Shown piece by piece: positions 50,940 through 59,653 of a stretch of DNA of 64,000 nt (the first letter of the stretch is position 1; each line of letters begins with the position of its first letter). The position numbers and the translations under genes are program-made. The stretch is taken from positions 124,001 to 188,000 of the forward strand of contig NZ_JANFCZ010000001.1 of assembly GCF_024391045.1 (NCBI RefSeq), written 5' to 3'. The notes under the pieces are model-generated. The model was given only the letters and a program-made list of their open reading frames with translations, searched no databases and was not told the DNA's origin. The DNA is from Pseudarthrobacter sulfonivorans. Its GTDB lineage: Bacteria > Actinomycetota > Actinomycetes > Actinomycetales > Micrococcaceae.

Positions 50940-52178
50940 GTGAACACCCTCGATACCCTTCCCGTCACGCTGGACGATGTCCTGGAGGCGCAGAAGCTGC
51001 TCGAGGGAATTATTACCCGGACACCGGTGGAATCGTCGCGGGCCCTCGGCGGCATGGTGGGCGGCGAGGTATTTTTCAAGTGCGAAAACCTGCAGCGTGC
51101 AGGATCCTTCAAGGTCCGCGGCGCCTACGTGCGAATGGCAAAGCTGTCCGCCGAGGAGAAGAAGCGCGGCGTTGTCGCTGCGTCGGCAGGCAACCACGCC
51201 CAAGGTGTGGCGGTGGCCGCCAAAGCACTCGGCATCAAGGCACGGATCTACATGCCGCTGGGTGTGGCGCTGCCCAAGCTGGCCGCCACCCGCAGCCACG
51301 GAGCCGAGGTGATACTCCACGGGCACAACGTGGATGAGGCCCTCGCCGAAGCGCAGCGGTATGCCAACGAGTCCGGCATGGTCTTTGTGCACCCCTTCGA
51401 CAACGTCGATGTAGTGTCCGGACAGGGCACCGTCGGCCTGGAGATCCTGGAACAGATCCCCAACGTGGACACCATCCTCATGGGTGTGGGCGGTGGCGGG
51501 CTGCTGGCCGGCGTGGCCGTCGCCGTGAAGGCCAAGGCCCGGGAGCTCGGGCGCGAGATCCGGATCATCGGGGTCCAGGCTGAAAACGCGGCGGCCTATC
51601 CGCCGTCACTTGCCGCCGATGCGCTGGTTCCGCTGAAGAAAGTCTCCACCATGGCCGACGGCATCGCCGTGGGCCGCCCGGGCCAGCTGCCGTTCAGCAT
51701 CATCCGTGAGCTGGTGGATGATGTGGTCACCGTCAGCGAGGACTCCTTGGCGCGTGCGCTGATCTTCCTGCTGGAACGGGCCAAGCTCGTGGTGGAACCC
51801 GCAGGAGCTGTGGGGGTGGCAGCATTGATGGACGGGAAGATCGAAAACCCCGGCACCACCGCTGTGATCCTGTCCGGCGGAAACATCGACCCGATGCTGA
51901 TGCTCAAGGTCATCCAGCGCGGCCTGTCCGCCGCCGGCCGCTACATGACCGTACGCATGATGCTCGATGACCGCCCGGGCTCGCTGGCAACCATCGCCCG
52001 GATCATTGCCGAAAATGATGCCAACGTGACCGGCCTGGACCACACCCGCGTTGGCGGGTCCATCAGCATGGGCGACGTCTCCATTACCGTCAATCTCGAA
52101 ACCAAGGGCCACGAACACTGCGAACAGGTCCTGGGCGCCCTCCGCGCCGAGGGTTTTCAACCGATTGTGGTGCACTAG
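50940..52178 (+). CDS. ilvA: threonine ammonia-lyase (biosynthetic or catabolic)
   Basis: 412 residues, PLP-dependent; makes 2-oxobutanoate from threonine for isoleucine synthesis. PLP lysine in CENLQRAGSFKVRGAYVRM, phosphate-binding loop GVGGGGLLAGVAVAVK, and C-terminal ACT domain YMTVRMMLDDRPGSLATIARIIAENDANVTGLDHTRVGGSISMGDVSITVNLET, which suggests allosteric control. The single ACT domain resembles the shorter IlvA/TdcB-like form. The GTG start has AAGGAG upstream. Confidence 0.94.
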   Translation: MNTLDTLPVTLDDVLEAQKLLEGIITRTPVESSRALGGMVGGEVFFKCENLQRAGSFKVRGAYVRMAKLSAEEKKRGVVAASAGNHAQGVAVAAKALGIKARIYMPLGVALPKLAATRSHGAEVILHGHNVDEALAEAQRYANESGMVFVHPFDNVDVVSGQGTVGLEILEQIPNVDTILMGVGGGGLLAGVAVAVKAKARELGREIRIIGVQAENAAAYPPSLAADALVPLKKVSTMADGIAVGRPGQLPFSIIRELVDDVVTVSEDSLARALIFLLERAKLVVEPAGAVGVAALMDGKIENPGTTAVILSGGNIDPMLMLKVIQRGLSAAGRYMTVRMMLDDRPGSLATIARIIAENDANVTGLDHTRVGGSISMGDVSITVNLETKGHEHCEQVLGALRAEGFQPIVVH

Positions 52179-52186
52179 GAGCAGCC

Positions 52187-52804
52187 ATGTTGGACGCGCT
52201 GGGGGACAGAAAGCCAAAGAGCCGGGAAACCACGGCCTCGCGTGCGCGGGGCGGGTTGCTGGTTTCGGGCGGTTTCGTCCTCCTGCTGTTTGTCATTGAG
52301 TTGGTCAACATGCTGACGCTGCACTCGCTGAACCGGACGTTCGGGCTGAGGCCCAGGTCCTTGGACGGGATCCTGGACATCTTCACGTTCCCGCTCCTGC
52401 ACGCCAACATGAACCATCTGCTGTCCAACGCCCTTCCGTTGGTGATTTTCGGGTTCCTGGTTTTCCTTTCAGGGCTGCGCGTGTTCCTGACGGCGCTGGC
52501 GTTCAGCTGGCTTGGCTCCGGGCTGACCGTGTGGCTGATTGGCGACGGCGGCATCACCGTGGGCGCTTCCGGCCTGGTCTTCGGACTGTTCGCCTTCCTC
52601 CTGGTCCGGGGTTTCTTCAACCGCAGTTGGCGGCAAATCCTCCTGGCCGTGGTCCTGTTCATGGTCTACGGCAGCATCCTGCTCGGTGTGCTGCCGATCA
52701 TGGGCGGCCTGGTCTCCTGGCAGGCGCACCTAGGCGGGGCGGTGGGCGGGGTGGCCGCTGCCCTGTTGCTGCGCCCCAAGTACGCCAAAACGCCGGCCCC
52801 CTGA
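52187..52804 (+). CDS. rhomboid-family intramembrane serine protease
   Basis: 205 residues, about six helices. The active-site serine is in GGITVGASGLVFGLFAFLL and the histidine in SWQAHLGGAVGGVAAALLL; the HANMNHLLSNALPL segment carries the HxxxN oxyanion motif. It could cleave membrane proteins; the substrate is unknown. TAGGAG precedes the ATG and it starts eight bases after ilvA, so the two may be cotranscribed. Confidence 0.93.
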   Translation: MLDALGDRKPKSRETTASRARGGLLVSGGFVLLLFVIELVNMLTLHSLNRTFGLRPRSLDGILDIFTFPLLHANMNHLLSNALPLVIFGFLVFLSGLRVFLTALAFSWLGSGLTVWLIGDGGITVGASGLVFGLFAFLLVRGFFNRSWRQILLAVVLFMVYGSILLGVLPIMGGLVSWQAHLGGAVGGVAAALLLRPKYAKTPAP

Positions 52805-52820
52805 CGGGGACCGGCGTTGC
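52789..52820. terminator. bidirectional terminator between rhomboid and greA
   Basis: AACGCCGGCCCC / GGGGaCCGGCGTT stem with one bulge; the loop holds the TGA of the rhomboid gene. It serves the convergent rhomboid and greA transcripts. Confidence 0.7.
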
Positions 52821-52838
52821 GGTTGATGCTAGTGGATA

Positions 52839-53333
52839 TCAGGCCGTGTATGGCTTGGCCGAGATGATCTCCACCGTGATGTCCTTGCCGTTCGGGGCGG
52901 TGTAGCTGAGCGTCTCGCCCTCTTTGTGGCCCACAATGGCGGCGCCGAGCGGTGACTTCTCGCTGAAGACATCCAGGTCGGAGTCGCCGGCGATTTCGCG
53001 GGAGCCGAGCAGGAACCGTTCTTCGTCGCCGGCGATCTTGGCGACAACAAGCATGCCGGCCTCCACGATGCCGTCATCTGCAGGGGCTTCCCCCACATGG
53101 GCGTCGCGCAGAAGTACCGTCAGTTGGCGGATCCGGGCTTCAATCTTTCCCTGTTCCTCTTTGGCTGCGTGGTAGCCGCCGTTTTCCTTAAGGTCGCCCT
53201 CCTGCCGGGCAGATTCAATCTTCTGGACAATCTCCGCACGGCCAGCGCCGGAAAGGTGGTCCAGCTCTGCCTTCAGGCGGTCAAAAGCTTCCTGGGTGAG
53301 CCAGGCTGCAGGCGCGCTGTTGGTGGTAGACAC
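52839..53333 (-). CDS. greA: transcription elongation factor GreA
   Basis: 164 residues. Rescues backtracked RNA polymerase by stimulating transcript cleavage. The N-terminal coiled coil WLTQEAFDRLKAELDHLSG...EIVQKIESARQEGDLKENGGYHAAKEEQGKIEARIRQLTVLL includes the tip acidic D-L-x-E-N residues, and the C-terminal FKBP-like domain is DLDVFSEKSPLGAAIVGHKEGETLSYTAPNGKDITVEI. The GTG start has AGGAG upstream. Confidence 0.97.
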   Translation of the reverse strand: MSTTNSAPAAWLTQEAFDRLKAELDHLSGAGRAEIVQKIESARQEGDLKENGGYHAAKEEQGKIEARIRQLTVLLRDAHVGEAPADDGIVEAGMLVVAKIAGDEERFLLGSREIAGDSDLDVFSEKSPLGAAIVGHKEGETLSYTAPNGKDITVEIISAKPYTA

Positions 53334-53485
53334 GGACTTCTCCTAATGGTCATACATGCAAAAGACCCCGCCACGGTGGCCACTTGTGGAACTCAGTAAC
53401 CAGCTCAGCGGGGTAAAGGTATTGATCCATTGTAGTCAAAACTGTGGAGATATCCCAACGGGCAAGCGGCGCAGATCACATGTTG

Positions 53486-53944
53486 TTACTTTCCGCTACC
53501 CGGGACCCAGCAGCTGTCCACTACACCGGAAACGGAAGGTGACTCGGTCCGAACTGCCACGCGCTGCGCAACGGTCCGGCCGCCGTCGGCCGTTTTGTCC
53601 GCTGCTCCCACCGGGATGTCCACCACTTTCCAGCCCACCACGGCGAACTTGGAATCGAGGGCCTTTACCGCGCACTTAACGGCCGTGCCGGGGTCCCTGA
53701 CCACCTGGAAATCAATTTCGGCCTGCGTGGCGTCCACCGTGCTGAAGCCAATGTCTTTGAAGCTCACACCACCGGTGGCCGAGGATGTGGAGGACCAGGC
53801 CAGGAAGCCCACGCCGGCGGCGAGGGCGGCCAGAACGATGCCGCGTTTGGCCGCGCGCGAAAGGGGGCGCTTTTGGCCGCCATAGCGATTGGCTAGGCTA
53901 GTGTCTGCAGGCGGGGACACGGCGGGCTGATCCTGGGTAGTCAC
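53486..53944 (-). CDS. DUF4307 domain-containing protein
   Basis: 152 residues with one transmembrane helix (IVLAALAAGVGFLAWSS), a C-terminal extracytoplasmic domain containing VVRDPGTAVKCAVKALDSKFAVVGWKVVDIPVG and SGVVDSCWVPG with two cysteines. This matches DUF4307, of unknown function, found upstream of greA in actinobacteria. The GTG start is leaderless-type: TAAACT lies six bases upstream on this strand. Confidence 0.87.
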   Translation of the reverse strand: MTTQDQPAVSPPADTSLANRYGGQKRPLSRAAKRGIVLAALAAGVGFLAWSSTSSATGGVSFKDIGFSTVDATQAEIDFQVVRDPGTAVKCAVKALDSKFAVVGWKVVDIPVGAADKTADGGRTVAQRVAVRTESPSVSGVVDSCWVPGSGK

Positions 53945-53950
53945 CAGTCC

Positions 53951-53956
53951 AGTTTA
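53951..53956 (-). promoter_or_regulatory. -10 hexamer TAAACT of a probable leaderless promoter (DUF4307)
   Basis: On the minus strand TAAACT is followed by exactly six bases and the GTG at 53944. The same TAAACT precedes the unknown gene at 62736. Confidence 0.65.
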
Positions 53957-54122
53957 GTTCGGATCCGGAGTGAGCCCGTCCCGGCGGATCATGCAGCGGT
54001 CCGTGCATTCCCGTGAACCGTCATCGCCAGCGCAGCCGTCAACGTTCCCAGCCCGTTCAGCAAAGCGGCAGAAATGCCAACCCGGAAGAAACCAGCCCAG
54101 AAGAAAGAGGAGCCGTCCTTCG

Positions 54123-55028
54123 ATGACAGCGTCCACCCCCAGCCCGGATTCACTGCGTCTGCTCGCCGTTCATGCGCATCCTGACGACGAGTCCAGCAAG
54201 GGCGCAGCCACTATGGCCATGTACGCTGCCGCCGGCGTGGACGTGATGGTGGCCACCTGTACGGACGGCTCCCGGGGCGATATCCAGAATCCCGCGGTGG
54301 AAGGCGCCCCCCATCCGAAACGGGACATGGCCGGCGCCCGGCGGCTGGAGATGACCCAGGCAGCCGGGATCCTCGGTATCAGGCAGCGCTGGCTGGGGTT
54401 TACGGATTCCGGGCTGCCCGAGGGTGACCCGTTGCCGCCTCTGCCGGCCGGATCGTTCGCAGTGCAGCCGCTGGAGCGCGCCGCTGCACCCCTGGTCCGG
54501 CTGGTGCGGGACTTCAAGCCGCACGTCATCATCAGCTATGACGAAAACGGGGGATACCCGCACCCCGACCACATCATGGCGCACAAGGTGGCCGTCGAGG
54601 CCTTTGCCGCAGCCGGCGACCCGGCCCGCTACCCGGGAACAGGGCCCGCCTGGGAGCCCAGCAAGCTCTACTACGACCGTGCCTTCAACCCGGAGCGGTT
54701 CCGTGCTTTGCACTTTGCCCTTGAAGAAGCCGGCCTGCGCTCCCCGTATGCGGAGCGCCTGGCCGCGTGGCTGGAGGCTGACGCCGAGGGCCATACCCCG
54801 CCGCCGGGCACCCATCCCACCACCACGCAGATTGATTGCGGCGACTACTTTGAGGCCCGCGACGACGCCCTCCGGGCACACAGCACCCAGGTGGACCCCT
54901 TGGGATTCTTCTTTGCCGTGTCCGCTGAGATGCAACGCCGGGTGTGGCCATGGGAAGACTACTCGCTGATCGAGTCCAGGGTTCCGTCCACCGTTCCGGA
55001 GAAGGATTTGTTCGCCGGGCTAAGATAG
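54123..55028 (+). CDS. mca: mycothiol S-conjugate amidase
   Basis: 301 residues. Cleaves mycothiol conjugates of toxins to mercapturic acids and GlcN-inositol, so this organism uses mycothiol. Zinc motif LLAVHAHPDDESSKGAATMAMY, substrate region ATCTDGSRGDIQNPAV, and the second zinc His in ENGGYPHPDHIMAHKVAVEAF. AGAGGAG precedes ATG 54123. It runs divergently from the DUF4307 gene. Confidence 0.95.
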   Translation: MTASTPSPDSLRLLAVHAHPDDESSKGAATMAMYAAAGVDVMVATCTDGSRGDIQNPAVEGAPHPKRDMAGARRLEMTQAAGILGIRQRWLGFTDSGLPEGDPLPPLPAGSFAVQPLERAAAPLVRLVRDFKPHVIISYDENGGYPHPDHIMAHKVAVEAFAAAGDPARYPGTGPAWEPSKLYYDRAFNPERFRALHFALEEAGLRSPYAERLAAWLEADAEGHTPPPGTHPTTTQIDCGDYFEARDDALRAHSTQVDPLGFFFAVSAEMQRRVWPWEDYSLIESRVPSTVPEKDLFAGLR

Positions 55029-55142
55029 ATGCGGCAGATTGTTCTATGCCGTGTAGAAAAGCAGTGGGATGATCCGGGTCCAGCGGCCCCGGGTGCGGAA
55101 ACCGTCGCCGGCTGCCCACCAGTTTCCATAGAAGGTTAAACC

Positions 55143-55496
55143 GTGCATCACTTCCTCCTCGCGTTGTCCACCACGCCCACGCCCCTGCCCACGCCGAGCC
55201 TGCGGGACGGCATCACCGAGGACCAGATCACGCCGGGCCTGTGGGGCTTCATCATGACGGCCTTTTTTGTCCTGGCTACCACGCTGCTGATCGTGGACAT
55301 GGTCCGTCGCATCCGCCGGGTCCGGTACCGCGGCCAGGTGGAAGAAGAACGCCAGGCGGCGGCCGAGGCGGCAGACATTGAAGCCGACGATGCCCGTCAT
55401 CCGTCCGTGAACCAGGCCCAGGCCGAGGTCGAGGACCATGCCCAGGACCACGCCCGGGACGGCTCGGACACCAGCCAGCGCAGCCCGAAGGACTAG
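55143..55496 (+). CDS. small membrane protein of unknown function
   Basis: 117 residues with one helix (WGFIMTAFFVLATTLLIVDMVRRIRRVRYRG, about residues 38-60) then a coiled, acidic cytoplasmic tail (VEEERQAAAEAADIEADDARH). No named family is recognised; in mycobacteria a similar small membrane protein sits between mca and the thioredoxin-domain gene, as here. GTG start with GAAGG upstream. Confidence 0.75.
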   Translation: MHHFLLALSTTPTPLPTPSLRDGITEDQITPGLWGFIMTAFFVLATTLLIVDMVRRIRRVRYRGQVEEERQAAAEAADIEADDARHPSVNQAQAEVEDHAQDHARDGSDTSQRSPKD

Positions 55497-55579
55497 CCGG
55501 GACGCCACCCCTGTTCGCCGCAACTTTCATAGACTGGGACTGACTGCATCATTCCCGGTAGCGGAGAAGAGGGGCACGG

Positions 55580-57787
55580 ATGAACATCGAGGACCCGGGC
55601 CTTCCCGCGGGAGCGCGGGTGCCCGCCGCCAATGCCCTGGGCAGCGAACCTTCGGCTTATCTGCGCCAGCATGCGGGCAATCCGGTCCACTGGCAGCCGT
55701 TCGGCGATGCTGCCTTCGCCGCCGCCGCTGCCCGGGATGTGCCGGTGTTCCTGTCGGTGGGCTACGCCGCGTGCCACTGGTGCCACGTCATGGCGCAGGA
55801 ATCGTTTGATGACCAGGAAACAGCGGACTTCCTGAACGCGCACTTCGTAGCCGTGAAAGTGGACCGCGAAGAGCGGCCCGACGTTGACGCCGTGTACATG
55901 GCAGCCACGCAGGCGATCAGCGGCGAGGGCGGCTGGCCGATGTCCGTGTTCCTCACCCCAAAAGGCCTGGCCTTCCACGCCGGCACCTACTTCCCGCCCC
56001 GGCCGATGCCCGGGCGGCCGTCGTTCCGCCAGGTCCTGGAAGCTGTCCGGGATGCGTGGCAGGAGCGGCGCGATGCGGTGGAACAGAACGCCTCCAACCT
56101 GGCACAAAGCCTCGGCGACGCACAGCTCTCCGCCGCCGTAAGGGTGTCCGGGCCTCCGCCGGTGCTTGACCCGGACCTCCTTCCCGCCGCGGTGGCGTCG
56201 CTGGCGCGTTCCGAGGATGTGGCCGACGGCGGATTCGGCACCGCCCCCAAATTCCCGCCGTCGGCGGTTCTTGAGTTCCTCCTGCGGCACGCCGCCGTAC
56301 CCTCGGACACCGCTGACGCGGCCCGGGACATGGCAGGCCGCACGTTGGCGGCCATGGCACGCTCGGCGCTGTTCGACCAGTTGGACGGCGGCTTTGCCCG
56401 GTACTCCGTGACCCGGGACTGGTCAGTGCCGCACTTCGAAAAGATGCTGTACGACAATGCGCAGCTGCTCCGCGGCTACGTGCACTGGGTGCGCCTGGGC
56501 GGCAACGAGGTGTTCTCCACGGAGGAGGCCGCGGACGTGGCCGTTCGCACTGCTGAATGGATGCTGGAATCCCTCGGCCTGGCCGGTGACCCGGCCGGTT
56601 CCGGCGAGGCAGGCTTCGCACTCGCCTCCTCTTTGGATGCCGACTCCGTGGTGGACGGTGAGCATCACGAAGGGGCCGCCTACCTCTGGACGGTTGCCGG
56701 CCTGGCGGACGTGCTGGGCGACGCTGACGGGGCGGCTGTTGGCCGCCTAATGAACGTCGGACCGGCAGGCACAGTCTCCGCAGATGGCTCACCCTTGCAC
56801 CCCGCCCGTCGCCTTGACGGCGACGGGGCAGAGTTGTGGGCCAGGGTCCGTCCAGCCCTGCTGGGCGCCAGGAACCTGCGGCCGCAGCCTGCGCGGGATG
56901 ACAAGGTGGTGGCCGGCTGGAACGGGCTGGCCGTCGCCGCGCTGGCAGAGGCCGGTGCTGTGCTGGGCCGCAATGACTTTGTGGTGGCGGCCGGGACGAT
57001 CGCGGCCTACCTGGAAGGCGTCCACTGGCAGCCGGAATCCCGCTCTCTGATCCGGGTCTCCCACGCCGGGAAAGCCCGCGGGATGGATGGGCTGCTGGAG
57101 GACTACGCTTTCTGCGCAGAAGGCCTGTTTGCCCTGTACGCAGCCACCGGCCGGACGCACTGGTACCGCTTCGCCGAGCAACTCGTGCACACGGCCACCA
57201 GCCGCTTCGTGGTGGCGGGCCGCCTGGTGGACACGGCCGGGGGAGACGGCCAGGTACGGGCGGCGCAGGGCGGCCAGGCGGGCTTGGACCCGTTCGACAA
57301 CGCCACTCCCAGCGGAGCTGCGGCGTTCGCGGGCGTCCTGCTCAGCTACGCGGCCCTCTCCGGGTCCGCGGAGCACCGTGACCTGGCCTGCCAGGTCCTC
57401 GCGCTCGTGCCGCCGCTGGCAGGCCGCGCGCCGCGGGTGGCCGGCTGGCTCCTGGCGACCGCCCAGGCTGCCCTCGCGGGCCCGGTGGAGGCCGCCGTCG
57501 TCGGGCCGCCCGGTCCCGAAAGGACGGAACTGCACCTGGAGCTGCTCAAGTCGGCCAGTCCCGGCCTGGTGATCGCGGTGGAGGACGACGACGGCACGGA
57601 CGTTCCGCCGTCGGACGCCCCTTCCGGAGGAGAGCCCGTCCCGCTGCTGGCGGGCAGGCCTGCGGGACCGGGAGGTGCCCCCCTGGCCTATCTGTGCCGG
57701 AACATGGTGTGTGAACGACCCGTGGCTACGCCCAGGCAACTGCGGGCGCGGCTGGCGGTAATGGTGGCCGCAGGACCCGTCAGCTGA
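55580..57787 (+). CDS. DUF255 thioredoxin-like protein (YyaL family)
   Basis: 735 residues. The N-terminal thioredoxin-like domain contains HAGNPVHWQPFGDAAFAAAAARDVPVFLSVGYAACHWCHVMAQESFDDQETADFLNAHFVAVKVDREERPDVDAVYM, with the CHWC active site, then EGGWPMSVFLTPKGLAFHAGTYFPP. The remaining 550 residues form an (alpha/alpha)6 barrel resembling glycan-processing folds (RDKVVAGWNGLAVAALAEAG-like motif at about residue 440). Full-length for the family. Physiological role unknown. It overlaps the convergent hemolysin III gene by eight bases. Confidence 0.92.
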   Translation: MNIEDPGLPAGARVPAANALGSEPSAYLRQHAGNPVHWQPFGDAAFAAAAARDVPVFLSVGYAACHWCHVMAQESFDDQETADFLNAHFVAVKVDREERPDVDAVYMAATQAISGEGGWPMSVFLTPKGLAFHAGTYFPPRPMPGRPSFRQVLEAVRDAWQERRDAVEQNASNLAQSLGDAQLSAAVRVSGPPPVLDPDLLPAAVASLARSEDVADGGFGTAPKFPPSAVLEFLLRHAAVPSDTADAARDMAGRTLAAMARSALFDQLDGGFARYSVTRDWSVPHFEKMLYDNAQLLRGYVHWVRLGGNEVFSTEEAADVAVRTAEWMLESLGLAGDPAGSGEAGFALASSLDADSVVDGEHHEGAAYLWTVAGLADVLGDADGAAVGRLMNVGPAGTVSADGSPLHPARRLDGDGAELWARVRPALLGARNLRPQPARDDKVVAGWNGLAVAALAEAGAVLGRNDFVVAAGTIAAYLEGVHWQPESRSLIRVSHAGKARGMDGLLEDYAFCAEGLFALYAATGRTHWYRFAEQLVHTATSRFVVAGRLVDTAGGDGQVRAAQGGQAGLDPFDNATPSGAAAFAGVLLSYAALSGSAEHRDLACQVLALVPPLAGRAPRVAGWLLATAQAALAGPVEAAVVGPPGPERTELHLELLKSASPGLVIAVEDDDGTDVPPSDAPSGGEPVPLLAGRPAGPGGAPLAYLCRNMVCERPVATPRQLRARLAVMVAAGPVS

Positions 57788-58499
57788 GGACGGCGATGAG
57801 GATCGCCGCGAAATGCGCCCCGAACGCAAAGACGGTCAGCGCGTGGAACAGCTCATGGAAGCCGAAGTGCTGGTAGCTGAAGTTGGGTTTCTTGAGCGCA
57901 TAGAACACGGCGCCGGTGATGTACAGGACACCCCCAGCGCAGATGAGGACGGCCGCCGGAGCGCTGGCGGCGAAGAATTCCGGCAGGTAGAAGAGCGCCC
58001 CGCAGCCGAGGGCGATGTAGATGGGCACATACAGCCAGCGCGGGGCGTCGGTCCACAGGAGGCGGAAGAGGACGCCGAGGATCGCGCCGGACCAGATGAC
58101 CCAGAGCAGCAGGACGGCTTGGGGCTGCGCCAGCAGGGACCAGGCCAGCGGCGTGTAGCTGCCCGCGATGACCAGCATGATATTGGTGTGGTCCAGCCGT
58201 TTGAGGACCATCTTGACGCGGGGGGACCAGTTTCCCCGGTGGTAGACGGCACTGACTCCGAATAGCAGGACGCCGGTGGCTGCGTAGATGGCTGAGGTGA
58301 TCTTGCGGTCCGTTGTGGGGGCCACGGCCACCAGGATGATCCCTGCCGCCAGCGCTAGCGGTGCGGCGACCGTGTGGATCCAGCCGCGCCATTTGGGCTT
58401 GATCATCAGGAGTTCGGCGAGCCGGACCGCGGCGTTATCCACCGGGCCGCGGCTGTCCGGTCCGGGTGCGCGGCCGGCGTCGGGGGTCTGGCTGTTCAT
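57780..58499 (-). CDS. hemolysin III / PAQR family membrane protein
   Basis: 239 residues with seven helices. Conserved residues are visible: SAVYHRGNWSPRV, KRLDHTNIMLVIAGSYTPLAW and the C-terminal FHELFHALTVFAFGAHFAAI (HxxxH...H). In this fold these form a zinc-hydrolase site, so a ceramidase-like or lipid-modifying role is possible. Convergent with the DUF255 gene. Confidence 0.92.
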   Translation of the reverse strand: MNSQTPDAGRAPGPDSRGPVDNAAVRLAELLMIKPKWRGWIHTVAAPLALAAGIILVAVAPTTDRKITSAIYAATGVLLFGVSAVYHRGNWSPRVKMVLKRLDHTNIMLVIAGSYTPLAWSLLAQPQAVLLLWVIWSGAILGVLFRLLWTDAPRWLYVPIYIALGCGALFYLPEFFAASAPAAVLICAGGVLYITGAVFYALKKPNFSYQHFGFHELFHALTVFAFGAHFAAILIAVLS

Positions 58500-58615
58500 G
58501 GCTCCAGAATATCCTCCGGCGCCACTAAGTTACTCATCGGTAACCCGAGTGCTGGTGCCGGATTGTTGGCGACGGCGCCAGCGGCCTGCCTGTGGACGGT
58601 AGCCTAAGATGTGCA

Positions 58616-59416
58616 ATGCCGTCGATCAGTAACGGAAGTCAGGTGAGTCTCCTCGTGGAATTGGGCGGGTTCCTTTATGGCTTCTACGAGAGGCGGCTGC
58701 TCCGGGAGTTGGCCGGCGGCCGCATCCCCAAACACATTGGCGTGATGGTGGACGGCAACCGCCGGTGGGCCAAGCAGTTCAACGCACCTACCAGCCAGGG
58801 CCACCAGGCCGGCGCCGACAAGATCCACGAGTTCCTGGGCTGGTGCCAGGAACTCGGCGTCAAAGTAGTCACGCTGTACATGCTGTCCACGGACAACATG
58901 AGCCGCTCCACCGAGGAACTGGATCTCCTGATGGGGATCATCGCCAACACCCTGGACCGGCTGGACGACGACGCCAACATCTCCGTCAATGCCATGGGCG
59001 CCCCCGAGCTCCTTCCCGATTACCTGGCCGAGCGGCTCACCAAGCTGACGGCCCGGACGCCGGTGCAGGAAAAGATCCATGTCAACGTGGCGGTGGGTTA
59101 CGGGGGACGCCGGGAGATCGTTGACGCCGTGCGGGAACTGCTTCACGACGCCGTCGCCAAAGGAACGGACATTTCCGCGCTCGCGGACAACCTCACGGTG
59201 GACGACATCTCCCGCTTCCTGTACACCCGCGGCCAGCCCGACCCCGACCTCGTGATCAGGACCTCCGGAGAACAGCGGCTGTCCGGTTTCCTGATGTGGC
59301 AGAGCGCCTACAGCGAGTTCTACTTCTGCGAGGCACTGTGGCCCGCGTTCCGCAAGGTCGATTTCCTGCGCGCCCTCCGGGACTATGCCGGACGGCAGCG
59401 CCGCTTCGGCACCTGA
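58616..59416 (+). CDS. uppS: cis-prenyltransferase (Z-isoprenyl diphosphate synthase, UppS family)
   Basis: 266 residues. Motif GRIPKHIGVMVDGNRRWAKQFNAP carries the catalytic Asp; SxxxExxLM (STEELDLLMGI), VNVAVGYGGRREIVDAVRE and PDPDLVIRTSGEQRLSGFLMWQSAYSEFYFCEALWPAF are present. In the mycobacterial layout the gene here makes short (Z)-farnesyl diphosphate, so the chain length is open. Start ATG 58616; a GTG within the first 15 codons is an alternative. Hexamers TAGCCT and TAAGAT precede it at leaderless-like spacing. Confidence 0.9.
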   Translation: MPSISNGSQVSLLVELGGFLYGFYERRLLRELAGGRIPKHIGVMVDGNRRWAKQFNAPTSQGHQAGADKIHEFLGWCQELGVKVVTLYMLSTDNMSRSTEELDLLMGIIANTLDRLDDDANISVNAMGAPELLPDYLAERLTKLTARTPVQEKIHVNVAVGYGGRREIVDAVRELLHDAVAKGTDISALADNLTVDDISRFLYTRGQPDPDLVIRTSGEQRLSGFLMWQSAYSEFYFCEALWPAFRKVDFLRALRDYAGRQRRFGT

Positions 59417-59653
59417 CCCCGGGTTAATCTGGAATTCACATGCTGGCAACAGGAATCGCCGACTCAAGATTCGGGAAATTACTTCGTGTGGATTTACGTT
59501 GTAAACATCAGCAGGCAAAAACGCCGGCTGTTCGGGGAGGCCAGCACATGGAGCGGATTTTCGCACCGGTTGTAGGGGAGGCCGAGTCCGGCCTTCAGGC
59601 CGAACCGCCTCACCAATAACAATTCCGGGCATGTGCCCGGGGCTGGAGTCGAT
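59417..59653 (+). other. 237-base leader region upstream of phoH
   Basis: No convincing gene. A possible small reading frame runs from GTG 59488 to TAA 59617-59619 (43 codons, with a TTA as third codon), and the 3' part can fold: GGCC-ttca-GGCC near 59590-59601 inside a larger GAGGC/GCCTC arm. TAAACA at about 59502-59507 may be a -10. Could be a regulatory leader; nothing here is strong. Confidence 0.35.
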
